Positions 22,901 through 34,500 of a stretch of DNA of 64,000 bases are shown piece after piece (position 1 is the stretch's first letter; each line of letters begins with the position of its first letter). The notes beneath the pieces are model-generated. The model searched no databases. It was not told where the DNA came from and worked only from the letters and a program-made list of their open reading frames with translations. Origin of the DNA: Phoronis australis. Lineage: Eukaryota; Phoronida; Phoronidae. A program made the translations under genes and the position numbers. The DNA lies in contig NMRA01000370.1 in assembly GCA_002633005.1 (NCBI GenBank), positions 252,229 through 316,228 on the forward strand, read 5' to 3'.

Positions 22901-25900
22901 GTTATAAGATGTTGATAAGAATTAATATTAACGAAAGGTGTAATATAAGATCTAATTTTTTTCGTCATCCCTAGTAATTTATACGAATTCTTGTCACCGA
23001 CCAAAAACGATACGCAAACGATGATCAGACTGATATATGTGAACGATGACGAGTCTCATCAGAATTCATATCAACCAAAATGGAGGTGCAAGATTTTTAC
23101 ACAAGCATTACGTACATGTATTCTAAGTTCAGAAAATATGATTAAGACAGTGAAGAAGACGAACTTTTACGTACAATTCATTAAGATTGACGGTAAATAT
23201 AAGGGGCAAAACTAAGCCTTTGAACTAGCAAGGAGCAATGTATAATGCATACAGAAGTATGCAACAGTCAGGGCACGGACTTCTGTGAACATCCTGAGGG
23301 ACGTGCATGCAGCTAGGATGGATGGAGATTTGTCTCCTGCGGAACCCTCTCCGGAGGGGAGGAGCGGGGAAGGAGAGGCGATACAACAATTCGTGATGAT
23401 CGGCACTAAACATTTTAGCATCAAAGATATTACGTTGATTCATTCAAGTAAGTCAGGCAAACGCATTTTAATTAATAATCCACTGGTGCCACCTGCCGCC
23501 CCGAAGTGTTGTACCAGAGGGTTCCAGTTTAATCACGTCCTGCAGCTATTCTATTACTACTTATAAATTTCTGTAATTACATCATGTTTTGTCTGTTATA
23601 ATTGATAAACCTAAATTGAAACATCAGAACATTCTAGAAACCATGTATAGTTAGTTGTCGCAACAAGAGGGGAGTTACATATTTCAGACTTGACAAATAA
23701 CTGTGGCGTTGGCGCAGTTGGATGTTGGAATTAAATGCTGAATGACGTCAATATAAACATGTGTCTTAAAACGCTACGCAATGTTGCCACAAGTCAAACT
23801 TAAATAATTGTGCTAAAACTAATGACTGCCTACAGGTATTTCAATAAACACAATATACATTCATTGACTGGCCGTAGTTTGGCTGGAAATGACGTGGTAC
23901 GACGATAACTGGTACGGAACCGGTAACTGTCCCCTATATTTGATGTACNACCTAAGGAGGACAGATCATGCGCTATAAACATTACCAGACGTTTTGCTTC
24001 TCAAAAAGTGTACCTTGGTGTATTTTCTTTAATTTCTTTCGACATTGCATTCGCTTTACCAAAGATTCACGCACAAATGCCGCGTACAGAGACAAATACC
24101 TCTTCACCACTTATTCGCATCTTACCGTTCAAAATTGTTTTATTTCATACAGTTTGTCAATATGTTGTTGACAGAAATATTTGTTTTTGGAACGTCAGCG
24201 ACCAACTGATACATGTAACTAGAGCTGTGGAGTCGGCTGGTGGGTCGCCTTATGAGTCGGCACTGCGGCTGGCTGCCCGTCGGCTAAAAATTAGCTAATT
24301 TGCCGACGGCTGGTCGTCGACTCCTAGCCGGCCGGTTGGACAAAAATTCGTGATGTGTGCTGTACATGTCTCCTAAAAATTTTCTTAAAACAAATCATGA
24401 CATTAACCGTGCTTGAAAATGAGCATCCATCTTAGGTTGCACATAAGTTTTTTCAAAGAGGAATTACAAACGACAAGTTGCAACTGCTAAAGTTGAGAAT
24501 CATTCAACTTTATCCTTGCTGAAACACTCATAAACTGAATCCTAACAAAAATATATACTTGAAAACTGGGATGACACTGAAACTTGACATCATGACCTTT
24601 TTGATATTGATAGCAGTTAAAGAAAACAATGCTCATCGTATAGTTAGCCCAAGACTAACAGACACTTATTTAGGTTTTGTAAAATTAAAGACTTGGAAGC
24701 TGGAATTAACACTGCCCTCCAGGAGAGTTCTTACGAGCAAATACTTAGGTTTCTGAGAGCCTTACCCCATCAAACGACCGTAGATCGTATAGTTTCAAGC
24801 TCTCTGAGTTGACACCTGCAGCGAAAATTAAACCATCTGGATCAAAGCCAGCCACCGGCCTGCCAGGCAAATGCATTAGTCCCTGAAAGAACAATATTAT
24901 TGCAATATAAATTCTCAACAGACATGTGCAACATGACAATGGGTACACTTGATTGACTTCGCCGTTATCTCTGGATCAACTGGTCAAGACATCTGATTGG
25001 TCTGTAAACAGGAAGTTATCATCCTAACTGGCTGACCAGGCAGAACCAGCGAATACAATCAAGTGCAACGAATGTGCACCCACATGAAGAGCACTGTAAC
25101 GTCACAGAGGATAAACATTTTGAGACAAGAAACTGAAAGGAACTGTACTCTTTCTACTAATAACTGAATTTTGGTAGTAAAGGTAATATCACCTGATGGG
25201 TAATATGTTTACACTGTGAAAGTACGAAATAGTGAAAAACTCATACTAAAAAACTTTGCATTTTTTTTTTGCTTAAATGCACCTGGCTTGATCTGCCAGT
25301 CTGAAAACAGCAGCCTGTTCTGGCCTAGAAATCTATCAAGTTCTAGGCAGGTACTCTGACCACTGACTTATTGTAAATATGCTAGGGACAGGCAATACAC
25401 TTCACTGAATGTTAGCAAGAATTTTTAATGATTTAATTTTTGGAATGCACAGCTGAGAACATGAGCCGAAGGCCATTGGTAAACGGCTACACACAAACAT
25501 CCACATAAAATCTTTCATATTACGTAAATATTATATTTGAAAAATCCGAGCTGAAACTGAATGGCCCAGACATTGAAGAGAACAATACCCTACAGTATCA
25601 ACACACACACGACTTTTCTAAAAATTTCTCCAATCTGTTCTGAAAATAGTAGACAGCAACTAAATAGCCGAGAAGCAACGCACAAATGGTCCAAAAAGGC
25701 ACTGTCATTGGCAGATTGTTGACTATTTCCAAAAAAATTGAGGATGTATAAATAGACAGTTTCCGAAATTAAAGGATTTTTTTGAAGTTAGTCTCATCTA
25801 CACTACCCATAAAAAAATATAAAAAATATGACCCGGAATTCCCCGACATGGCGGCTGACCACAAGAAGAATTCCTCCTCACGACGGTCGAGTGCAAGCAG

Positions 25901-28900
25901 AATTCACCATCAGGGTAGCTAGAATGACCTGTTATGAGAAGAAATCAATACTTTTTCTGATGACTTGTGGTGTGTACAGGACAAGTCTTATGCAAAGTGC
26001 AAGCATTCCTACCTGACAGTTTGGGGACCTCAGATCCCATAGTCGAATTGTTTTATCTAACGATCCTGATAGAAATGTGTCATCAACCGGGGACATGCAT
26101 AAGGAAACAACTCTGAAAATACAACAAATTACAAACCTCATAAGTCAATGCACAAATTAAACTGCACAATTCAAATGGTGCGCAATATTTCAAAGGTTCA
26201 TTATCAGGTTTTGAGTAATCAGAGATCATGAAGTCGGTGCATTTTGCCAAATGTCTACAAAACCATAAAAAATAACACAGTAAAAAGATTTTAATTTTGG
26301 ACTTTATATACCTCAGTACACTGCGTGGCAATTAGTGATTGGTCTAAACAGATAACTGCATTCAACTTAAGATAAATCCAAACTTTTGATCAGCTGTTTG
26401 CATTGCCATTGTTTTACAAATTGAATGCAACGCATGGTCCTTGAACCAGTTATGCAATTAAAGTGCACCGATGATAATATTGATGCCAGTAATGAAAAGG
26501 GGTGCTCCTGAAATTATCCTTGCTTTCAGAGAAAAGCAGTTCAGCTTAAGACTGGCGTCACGAANACAACATATTACCTCACTGTATTTTTCTGAAATCA
26601 AAACCGCATCGGCAACGTAGACGGAAGGACGATGGGAATACTCACTTTTTTGTATGTCCAGGAAAGTATCGGATGTATTTGTTGTCATGAAGGGAGAGAT
26701 ACCGGACCGTGTCTGAAAAACAATAAATAAATAAATAAATAAATATGACCCAATGAGTAATTTGTATACACTACCCAAGTCTCCAAGGGTAAAAAATTCT
26801 ATCCTGTTCTTTATTTGCCAGTCTGAAAATTTGCCTGCATTGACTCACCGTCTACTTTGGTAGAACTGTGTATGGCAGTGTTGGTGGCGTGTGTATAACT
26901 AATCAGATCCACTCCATACTTTTTACTGTTTAATGTTCTTTTGGGGCTGAAATGATAAGGAAATAAGTAACAAGTGCTTTGACAGTAATTAGTGTCATGT
27001 TAACATACAGACGTCCAAACAACTCAAAGCATCATCACTGGAATAATGCAAGCAACTAATCACTCAAAGCATAGCCCGTCTGCTGCCACGCAGAGGAGGG
27101 GGGGGACCTGCCTGAGTCCATTTGCCCGGCGTGCACAACAATACCAAAATAAGTTTGAAGGGAGCTTCTTCAAACCTAGTTTCCTAAAGAAACACCATGG
27201 GGGAATCTTTCCTGATGGGAGCTCTTTCAGAAATCCTTGGTATTTTTCTGCTGTTTAAATCTGTTGGCTTCAAACTGATTTTATTTATTTTGGTTCTAAC
27301 TTGATGATAAATCTATTAAATGCCAACTGGCCTTAATTACACGAATGATGTAAACATACTGTTAGGACCATTATCTTCACTCCTTGTTCATTGTTTTGTA
27401 TCGCAGAGATCCAAATTGATCAGCTATTCTCCCTAATCGGCTGTATTAAGTTTACGTCAAGATCTGAACAGTCATATTAAAAATTATCAAGCTGTACTGT
27501 AGCCACCAAGTGTTGTCATTTAAAGAATGTCCTCATATTTCTGTTTTCGTAATTGACACCAGTATACATGTCAAATTTCAATTTCCAATAGAGTATTTTT
27601 GCAGTGAAAGTCTCAGTAACACAGTGGCCCATGACGTGGATAAAGACACAGTACGAACTGCACAACACCTATATATGCAATGTAGGCTATTTTCTCACCT
27701 GTACCGAGACAACTGAGTGAAATTTATGTTTAAGCAGTTTATGATTTATCTACAATGAATACAAGACGGCTTTTGACAACTTTTAAAGCACAATCTGTAG
27801 AAAACACTGGATGATGACGAGGTCTTTATTTTAACAAGTCAATATTTTTTCAAATCTGGTTGCAGGTAATTCAAACAACTGTTGCAAGTCCTGGCAGAAT
27901 GGGTCACAGCAACACATTAAAACAGGTTGCAGAGAACAAAGGGCTAAACTAAAGAGAGACCCAGAGATGTATATGTAAGTCTTTCAAGTACCGATGGAGA
28001 GGCCAGAGGGTGCTGGTCTGGTGGTAGTGGATCCAGGACAAGGGTCGTGTCGCTGAGACCTGAAGCCAGGGGGAAGAAGTGCTGTATCGCGTTTGACATG
28101 ATTTCAGGTTGTTTCATGCTAAAAAGGCCTCTCTTAGTCTTAAATCCCTCGCTAAAGGGCAATTGCCCTATGGCTAATATTTGGATGCCATATTTTGGTT
28201 CAAGGGTGCGCTTGCCGGATGAGCCCAGAAAATGTAAAGATGACTTTGTCTTTGAAGTTTGATAATAATCCCACAGTCACATTCCACCTCACATTCAACA
28301 TAATGTTGTAGATGTGCTTCCGATGAATCATATCCACTCGCTAACGGGCAATTGCCTATTAGCATTAGTTGAATGGTTAGCACACTTGCCGGTTTTATGG
28401 GGTTGCTAGTTTGATTCCTGGCATGCATGGTTATGCCTGGTGATGGTAAAAGTTCCAGGAGTCGAGGACTTGTATGAGAGACAGCCTTGTGTTCAGCGGT
28501 GTTGTGGTGGTAAGGTAAATGTACCAAGGGAATTTGATGACCTGTATGCGAGAAAACCTGGTGTTCACCTTCCTGGTGTGCACCTGTTCTGTAGGAAAGG
28601 GGGAGGGGGTTGCTGTAGATGCGTTTCCGGTGAATCATATGAGCTTCTGTAAGCCACTCACTGACAGGCAATTGCCTATTAGCTGAATGGTTAGCACGCT
28701 CGCCGGTTTTATAGGGGTCGCTGGTTCAATTTCCGGGTCGGGTAATCTAGGCTATTACTTCACTACAGACAGTACGTCTACAAAGCAAAGACAATACAAA
28801 TTACAATACAATACAAAACAAATGACCGGTCAGTCGACTTACGTTCCACTCTGACAGTCGTAGATAACAATTTGGTCATCGTCACTGCTCGAGATCAACG

Positions 28901-29003
28901 TCTCGCCATTTGCGGAGTAATTTATGCTGTTGATGCGATCAGTGTTCTCTCGGAAAACCTTAGCAACTTTAAATGTTTTCACAACCTGATCTGTCAGCTT
29001 CAT
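16997..29003 (-). CDS. WDR82: WD repeat-containing protein 82
   Basis: Nine coding exons on the minus strand, in transcript order: 28843-29003, 26849-26946, 26646-26712, 26013-26112, 24766-24882, 19692-19847, 19233-19302, 17880-18022, 16997-17026. They total 942 nt, 313 residues plus TGA, exactly the length of human WDR82. The protein starts [20 protein letters not shown] and ends [11 protein letters not shown]40 blades include [74 protein letters not shown] and [17 protein letters not shown]. All introns are GT-AG and every phase agrees. WDR82 (yeast Swd2) serves the SET1/COMPASS H3K4 methyltransferase and the PNUTS-PP1/ZC3H4 termination complexes in the nucleus. One odd residue: exon 6 ends TFM where vertebrates have TFG. 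An ATG in frame at 29085 precedes the chosen start, but MKLTD is the conserved N-terminus. Confidence 0.98.
17385..17870. repeat. Minisatellite of about five units copying the WDR82 exon 8 donor region
   Basis: About five tandem units of roughly 80-100 bp, each reading AGTTCAATATGTTCACAC, TTGTTCAATGTTCACTCC, (G/A)CTCACCATATTTGAACAAG, then CACTGAAC and AAGGGAGGATATGAACAC. The last unit runs into WDR82 exon 17880-18022: the exon boundary reads CCCCACACTTACCATATTTGTG, the same phase as the CTCACCATATTTG of the units. On the minus strand each unit therefore carries ATATG followed by GTGAGC or GTGAGT, a copy of the exon end and its 5' splice site. Confidence 0.85.
18600..18745 (-). mobile_element. 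tRNA-derived SINE
   Basis: Reading minus from 18740, GGCGTGGCTTAGTGGTTTG (A box) is followed by a possible anticodon arm and CTGGGTTCGAATCCAGG (perfect T-arm stem with B box) at about 18674-18690. The head is followed by an unrelated tail (about 18600-18672). The T-arm is well preserved but the anticodon arm and acceptor are not a clean tRNA, so I call it a SINE rather than a tRNA gene. It is in the WDR82 intron. Confidence 0.6.
19901..20905. mobile_element. Foldback MITE (TTAA ends) interrupted by a LINE
   Basis: The left side (TTAAAGCTGCAATAATC, then AACTTTTGATTTAGACCAC) is mirrored on the right (AAATCAAAAGTTATTTT, then CGGTCGCTTTAA). The inner arms CTCGAGAATGACC/GATCTCGAGCAAT also fold back. 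Removing the LINE at 19963-20630 and one target copy restores a continuous arm, leaving about 325 bp. The ends begin and finish at TTAA, which suggests a Kolobok- or piggyBac-type duplication. It lies in the 4.9-kb WDR82 intron. Confidence 0.65.
19963..20630 (+). mobile_element. 5'-truncated LINE (non-LTR retrotransposon) with target site duplication
   Basis: A 12-bp direct repeat, ATTTAGACCACT, flanks the insert (19951-19962 and 20631-20642). The insert is open in one frame from its first bases to a TGA at 20394-20396, about 144 codons. They include [17 protein letters not shown] and [19 protein letters not shown], the Cys/His cluster typical of LINE ORF2 C-termini. A 3' UTR with a short hairpin (AACCCAGA...TTCTGGGTT) and AATAAA precedes an A-rich tail ending at 20630. 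The intact frame and exact duplication point to a recent insertion. Confidence 0.9.
21002..21187. mobile_element. Short palindromic MITE with TA flanks
   Basis: Left arm CACCGTATTCACGTAGTCGC...TTTTAGTAGTGAGCCTC continues into TTTTTAGGTTTTAAAAA. The right arm is its inverse (TTTAAACCTAAAGAGAGGC...GCGACTGCGTGAATAAGGT). TA flanks both ends. The arms cover about 60 bp each of 186 bp. A second copy is at 36150-36341 in a GLYCTK intron. Confidence 0.75.
21335..24362. mobile_element. 3.0-kb DNA transposon-like element with TA-flanked inverted ends
   Basis: The left end CAGCACACAACACAAATTTT and the inverted right end CAGCACACATCACGAATTTT are flanked by TA. The similarity extends to a shared GTCGACGACC, about 50 bp in all. 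Both ends then continue in GTCGGC/GCCGAC-rich sequence. The interior has only short frames with no recognisable transposase, another possible CAGGGCCGTAGG-ended insertion near 21870, and a minisatellite at 22724-22815, so it looks non-autonomous and composite. It lies in the same WDR82 intron as the LINE/MITE nest. Confidence 0.7.
22724..22815. repeat. 36-bp minisatellite, nearly three copies
   Basis: Units of the type TCTGCGCGTGCA(G/C)GACA(A/G)GTG(T/C)ACAC(G/A)GGCACTAT repeat at a 36-bp spacing. Since 36 is a multiple of three, open frames run through it on both strands, but nothing suggests a gene. It is inside the 3.0-kb element. Confidence 0.8.
26721..26745. repeat. (AAAT)n microsatellite
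   Basis: About six AAAT units lie directly upstream (in transcript sense) of the WDR82 exon 26646-26712 acceptor. Confidence 0.9.
28311..28742 (+). mobile_element. Two directly repeated tRNA-derived SINE copies
   Basis: Two copies of one unit start at 28311 and 28614. Both read GTAGATG(T/C)G(C/T)TTCCG(A/G)TGAATCATAT, then GGCAATTGCCTATTAG, then a tRNA-like head: GAATGGTTAGCACACTTGCC...TAGTTTGATTCC in copy one and GAATGGTTAGCACGCTCGCC...GGTTCAATTTCC in copy two (A and B boxes). Copy one has a body up to about 28610; copy two stops after the head near 28742. A further GGGCAATTGCCC palindrome near 28160 may mark a third, degraded copy. They lie about 0.1 kb from WDR82 exon 1, in its first intron. 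Confidence 0.6.
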
Positions 29004-31546
29004 GGTTGAGACGCACAGACAGACATAGTAAGTGCGCGATACACCAATACATTTATTTATTAAAATAAATTTACAGTATTGAGACATTATATGTCCTCAT
29101 CAGTGGTACTAATAATGCCATTTAAATATTTTAATGAAACAATTTTTGCATTTTCACAATCTGTTTTCTCTACTTTTTTGTTTGGAATTTTGCAGAAGAT
29201 GTTTTGTCCACCTATTGGACAACCAAGAAAACGAAGACTGCTCTGATATTTTTCGATTCGTAAGCTAAAACTGGGGCAAAATCCCATGTCATGCAGATTC
29301 ATTTCGCCAACTTTTTATTAGAGAGATGGCGCATTAAAACACATTTAAGTTGGACTCGACAATTGATGACTAAATGTCCACTCTGACCTGAGATGGGGTC
29401 TGTCTGACTTTTGACCTTATCCCTCGCCTCGCCTCAGCTGACCTCGCACTCTCGACTCTGTGACCCAGAAAAATATCTTCTAAGTGTATTTGGAACGTGC
29501 CACTTCGATATGTTACATTTCATTTATCTGTAGAACGCGTTTCTGATTAGATTGAGTTGTAAGTATGAGACTCTACAAAATATAGGTTCATCTTTGCAAC
29601 AAAATTCTACAGAACTGGGTTTGTATAGGCATAGGGAATTAAGTCCCACCCAGCCTACCCTAGAAAAACTTGCATTTGTGCAACTGTAGGCTACCCTACT
29701 TTTGCACACACAGGCATGCACACACACGCACGCACACACACACACAGGCATACACACACACACGCATACACACACATATCTGATAACTGGGGTAAGGCAG
29801 AAGTTGTCGCTTTGTTGTGCATGTTGTCTTGTTGAACAGCTGATGCGAATACGGCACACAAAAAAGAGCTGTTAGTGTTATATAACTGCAGCTGATTATT
29901 ACTGCTACCTTACCGTCCTTACCCCACTTGCAAGTGGCGCAAGTTGCTCTAGAACAAGTTACTACACCTCGGTAATGGGGAGCAAGTTGTCACAAGTGGG
30001 GTAAGTTGCGTCCAGACAGTACTCAAACCTAGTGACAACTAGTTCCAAGAGTAACTTGTTATAAGGTAAGTCTGTGTGGACGGCACTTTACCTGCCTGTG
30101 GACACTGCAGGCTTCTTGCCAGCCAGCCGAGGGGCTACGTGTTGCCTTTTTGGCATTTTGCTTGGTTCAACTGCAGTGTTCTTCCTAAATGTTACTGCGC
30201 CATTTTTAAATGCTTTGCACCGTATGTTTGCCGGGAAAGCAATTGAATTAATGTTTGAAAAGCTCTGAGCCATGTGCTTGAGATTGCTCTGAACCATATG
30301 TTTGAGAAGCTCTGAGCCATGTTGGAAGAAGTCTGAGCCTAGTTTGAAATCTTAAGCTGTGTTTGAATGCCCAAATTTTTTGCCTTTTAAGCCAAATGTA
30401 AACTGTTTCTAGTAAGAAAAAATAATGTGTAACTTTAATTGTTTTCCTATTACAACGGGAAAATTAGTACTACATGAGAACATGACACGCAATTTACACC
30501 TCATTTGAATTTTTGTATAGGGAAAACCTTCCACTGAATGCAGTCTTTATTGTATTTTGTTCAAATTTCACTCAATAAATAAGTATGTTACAGAGTGAAA
30601 CCTCAGTACTAGAAAATGGTGGAGGGAAATAGTTGTACGTTGGTAACATTTTCATGGGTCCCTTTTAATCTCAATTGTATAACTCAGCAATTAAAGGGGT
30701 TTCATCTTGCTGACTCTAAAACTATGTTGCAGTGGTGTACCCTGTTAAAAAGTATTCAAACAGTAACAAGAAATGGGTTTACTGGGAACTTGTGTTTTTT
30801 TCTTATTTTATGATTCACAAAGTTTGTTTTGCAAAACCCAGAAAATTGCCACAGAATTATGGAGAAATGATGAATGGATTTTTTCAGACTCTGCACAATT
30901 GAATGCTCACGTGGTGTACATGGTTGTAAATCTCCTTCGACGGCTGCATCCTTTGTTCACATTGCACATGCTGTAGTTACCTGGTAAGTGTCATGGAAAA
31001 TGTGGAACATTGTTCTCCAATCTGGCACATCAGATTAAATGAAGGTTCCTTGGTAATAGTCGGATAGGTGGGTCCCTGATTTAAAGTTGATTTGAGAACC
31101 AATTTCTACCACTGAATAACGGGCGTTATTCAATGGGATGTTATTCAATGGGACTAAAGCTAATTGCTGCCAATAAGCATAATTTACCAAGAGGTGTTTC
31201 ATGCCATCTACACAGTACATACAAACCATGGTTTCTCAATCTTTGTTTTTGTGGAGAAATTTGACAAAATAGAATTTCACTTGTCGGTGATATTGTGTGC
31301 TAAATAAATGACAAATTAGTTTCTATTAGTTTCTATGCATTAAATTACTGTTGGAATTAATACGGATTAGGGACTGGTGTTCTTGTATGGTGCTCATTTG
31401 TTGTCAGGTGCTGATTAAAAAAAATGATTCCTAACCTTGAAGCTTAAAATTGCTGAAAACGATTGTGGAAGCATCCCTAAGTACATGAGGCAGTCAGTTA
31501 TTACCTTAAGTTTGAGTGATGTCTCAATTTCAGATGATGACTCAAA
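29004..31546. promoter_or_regulatory. Divergent WDR82/GLYCTK intergenic region
   Basis: About 2.5 kb separates the start codons of WDR82 (minus, 29003) and GLYCTK (plus, 31547) and must hold both promoters. No TATA box or obvious CpG-dense core stands out. It holds a CA/CG-type microsatellite (about 29704-29777), a 13-bp perfect inverted repeat (29918-29930 with 29993-30005), and a repeat fragment near 31060-31130 related to the palindrome at 37700. The latter half is AT-rich with nothing I can name. Confidence 0.5.
29704..29777. repeat. (CA)n microsatellite with CG/CAT interruptions
   Basis: A run of CACACA with scattered GCA and TACA interruptions, between WDR82 and GLYCTK. Confidence 0.9.
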
Positions 31547-34500
31547 ATGCAGTGGAACGCTAATGCACGACGCTTGCTTGGCCGAGTTTCCTGTATCTTC
31601 CTGTCAGAGCATGTCGCCTGTGGTTTTTACTGTTCTAAACAGTTGTCAGCCCAGTGGAGTCCTTTGATCCACAGGGGCATACACAGCCAAGCTATGACCT
31701 CCCACCAAGAGATGTCGCCACTGCAGGAAACGCTGAGACAGGAAGCTAGGGCAATATTCCATCAAGCTGTGACCTCAGTGCTTCCAAATAAGATGGTGTC
31801 TAATGCATTACAAGTCGAAGGCAATGTCCTTCATGTGGGGCAGAAGACCTACGTGTTAAATAAAAATCTCTACGTGGTGGGTGTTGGCAAGGCTTCGCTT
31901 GGTATGCTAAGACAAGTGGAGGAACTCCTTTCGGATCATATCGTGAGCGGGATAGCAAACGTACCCAAAGGAATTCAGGATAGCTTTAAGGTGCATGGCA
32001 AGAAGTAAGTATAAGTCTATTTTTTAAGTATAGCATCATACATTTTGAGTCAGGGAACCAGTTTTTGGTACCAGTTTGCCCAACAAATCAAGCAACGTCA
32101 CCGCAACACATACCGTAAACGTTCGGGTTAATGCCCTGGGCGGTTAAATTGGCAAACCCAAAAAATCGGGGGTGGGCGGTTAACCAGACATGGGCGCTTA
32201 AACGTGAAATTTCAAGAAATCCAGGGTGGGCAGTTAACTGAACATGGGCGCTTATTACGACAGGCAACCGCCCGGGGCGGTTAATCCTACCTCGGAACGC
32301 GTAGCACTTTTCAAAGAGCGTCATCATCACGTTGCCGCATGACGAGAAAAATGTCATAACAGCGGATGATCCTAACAAAGATTCTCTTGCCCTCAGATTA
32401 GTTATTCACTATTAAATTTACAGAATTGCTGAGTAATAGCCCCGTGGCGTCCTGCGGTCTTGTTACTTTGCCCTCTAGAGCGCAGACGACCAGTGACCAC
32501 GCAGCCTCTACTTGGATTGCAACTATTTCAAGATGTGACCTTGTTAAAGTGCGTGCATGCAAGCTTCACGTGTTGCAGAGGTCACAGCAAACATCAAATT
32601 TATGGTTACAGTCTCGTACTGAGCTGCCAAGTTCGTAGTCTGAGAGTAGTTTTAAAATTAGTTGTAATAAAAGTTTGAAAACCTTAATTCAGATGTTTTT
32701 TGTGTTTAGGATGTTTATAGTCGACACTCCGTGACTCAATGACATTTTCAGCGTATGGTTCTGCGGCTAGCTGTTTTATCTCGACCGCCCGGCATTGCTC
32801 ACTTGCCGTTGCGCCAAACATGCTCGGCAAAGAACTAGGCCTAAGACAAGAATCGGGGTTAAGCGGCCGTGAGCCACTCGTCAATCAAAAATAAAATTTC
32901 GAGCCACGACATAAATATGTGATAAAATGCCACAAAACAGCGATGTTTCAATTCATTCTTAAACGATCACCTTACCAAACTTTGTGGTGGAAAAACATTT
33001 ATTTTTCATGCAAGATGTCCAGATTATCCTATTTATATCACTTGCAAGAGGCCTATCGCACTGCGGCACTGTTCGGTCCCGCTGTTAGCAAGCAATGTCT
33101 CAGTCGGCTGACAGTCTTGACTTGGAAATGCTGTCAAGTAATATAACGGCCTCTTTCAATATGCATCTCGTTTTTTATGGCCAAAGATAGCGGCGGGAAT
33201 CAGCCCGCACGTAGGGCCTACGAGTGAGTCACCTGTCAATCACATGTTGGTGTCAAGGTAACATGCTCTGCAAAGTGTGGGAACTTGCGCACGTGCACCA
33301 AAATGACTACAAAGTCACACATCAAAAGAGAATAGCCCTAAGTAACAAAAACGGGCGTGACTATGTACTTTTAAGCTGTTGTTACAAAAGACCCAGTTCT
33401 TTACGATATTCCTCCGTTGCCAATGTTCCCCAAAACTGCGATGTCAACCCTATTCCGATATTTCCCGCTCGATGCTCCCTAAGCCCATGCCCATAGCTAG
33501 CTGTGTGCATCTCCTACCCACTATCGCCGATTTTCAGTTAGTCTACGTCGTAGATGTTTCAGACTCGAATGGTAAGAATTTTTGTTCAGGCTGAAACTGG
33601 CCAATGTATAAACAAAATTATTCTGGATGGCGAAAAAGGGGATGTGAAAACGATAATTCACACAGTCATGCTTATACGTGGGGGCTGACGCAAGAAATAG
33701 TAAAGAACAGCCAGCCACATTAGTTAAATCTGCTAATGCCAGTTTGGCTGAGATGCAATAAGCGAAAAACAAAATTTGACTAGCAGTTTTTTATTACCTC
33801 AAGATCATACACAAACACACATTATTGCCAACCTTTGAATCCAGAAATCGATAGGCAGCAACGAAATCGGTAACCCATTAAGGCACTTGTACTGTCCCTT
33901 CAGTCGCCACACATCTTCTATAACCCGGCAGTTACATTCATCAAAATATTGAGAATTTGACATCTTTCCGTGAGTTGTGAGATTTGCTCAAAGTACGAGA
34001 GCTTCCCACCTTAATAGAATTTGGAGGGCTGGCAAAACCATTGTCACATTTCTCTGGCCTTATTATTTCGAATATATGATTTATCTAGTGCACTCAGCGC
34101 GGCAGACAAATTCGCTGAAAATGGAGGTTTTGACGCCGGCGGCGTTCTTAAACTTTGCAAACATGGGAAGAAAATAAAGTGACAAAAGCGTTCAAGTATA
34201 TTTTGAAGTGAGTCCATGACCCTAAACAATAACTCGTTACTTGTATTGTAATTCACATTGTTAAAACCACCGTCTGGGAGGCCCGGCGTCGTTGCGCTCA
34301 TTGTGATCATCGATCTTTTTCCAAAAGTCGGGGAATCGCGTGTTTCCTTAGCACTGGGCACTAAATCTTCATTCTTTAAAAGTCCGGGATGGGCGCTTAA
34401 CCGAGAGGTGGGCGCTTAACTGGAAATCTTCAAAAATCGCAGGGGGCGCTTAACTGAGCAGTGGGCGGTTAAATCGAAAATCCACCTAAAGTAGGAGGTG

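Noticed and set aside
17027-28842. A let-7-type microRNA in a WDR82 intron, as in human (MIRLET7G)
   Set aside because: I looked for the let-7 seed with its following bases on the minus strand and found no match to more than the seed (nearest CTACCTCA is at 36598, outside WDR82).
29004-29087. Start of WDR82 28 codons upstream (MSQYCK)
   Set aside because: The conserved family N-terminus is MKLTD at 29003; the upstream residues have no counterpart.
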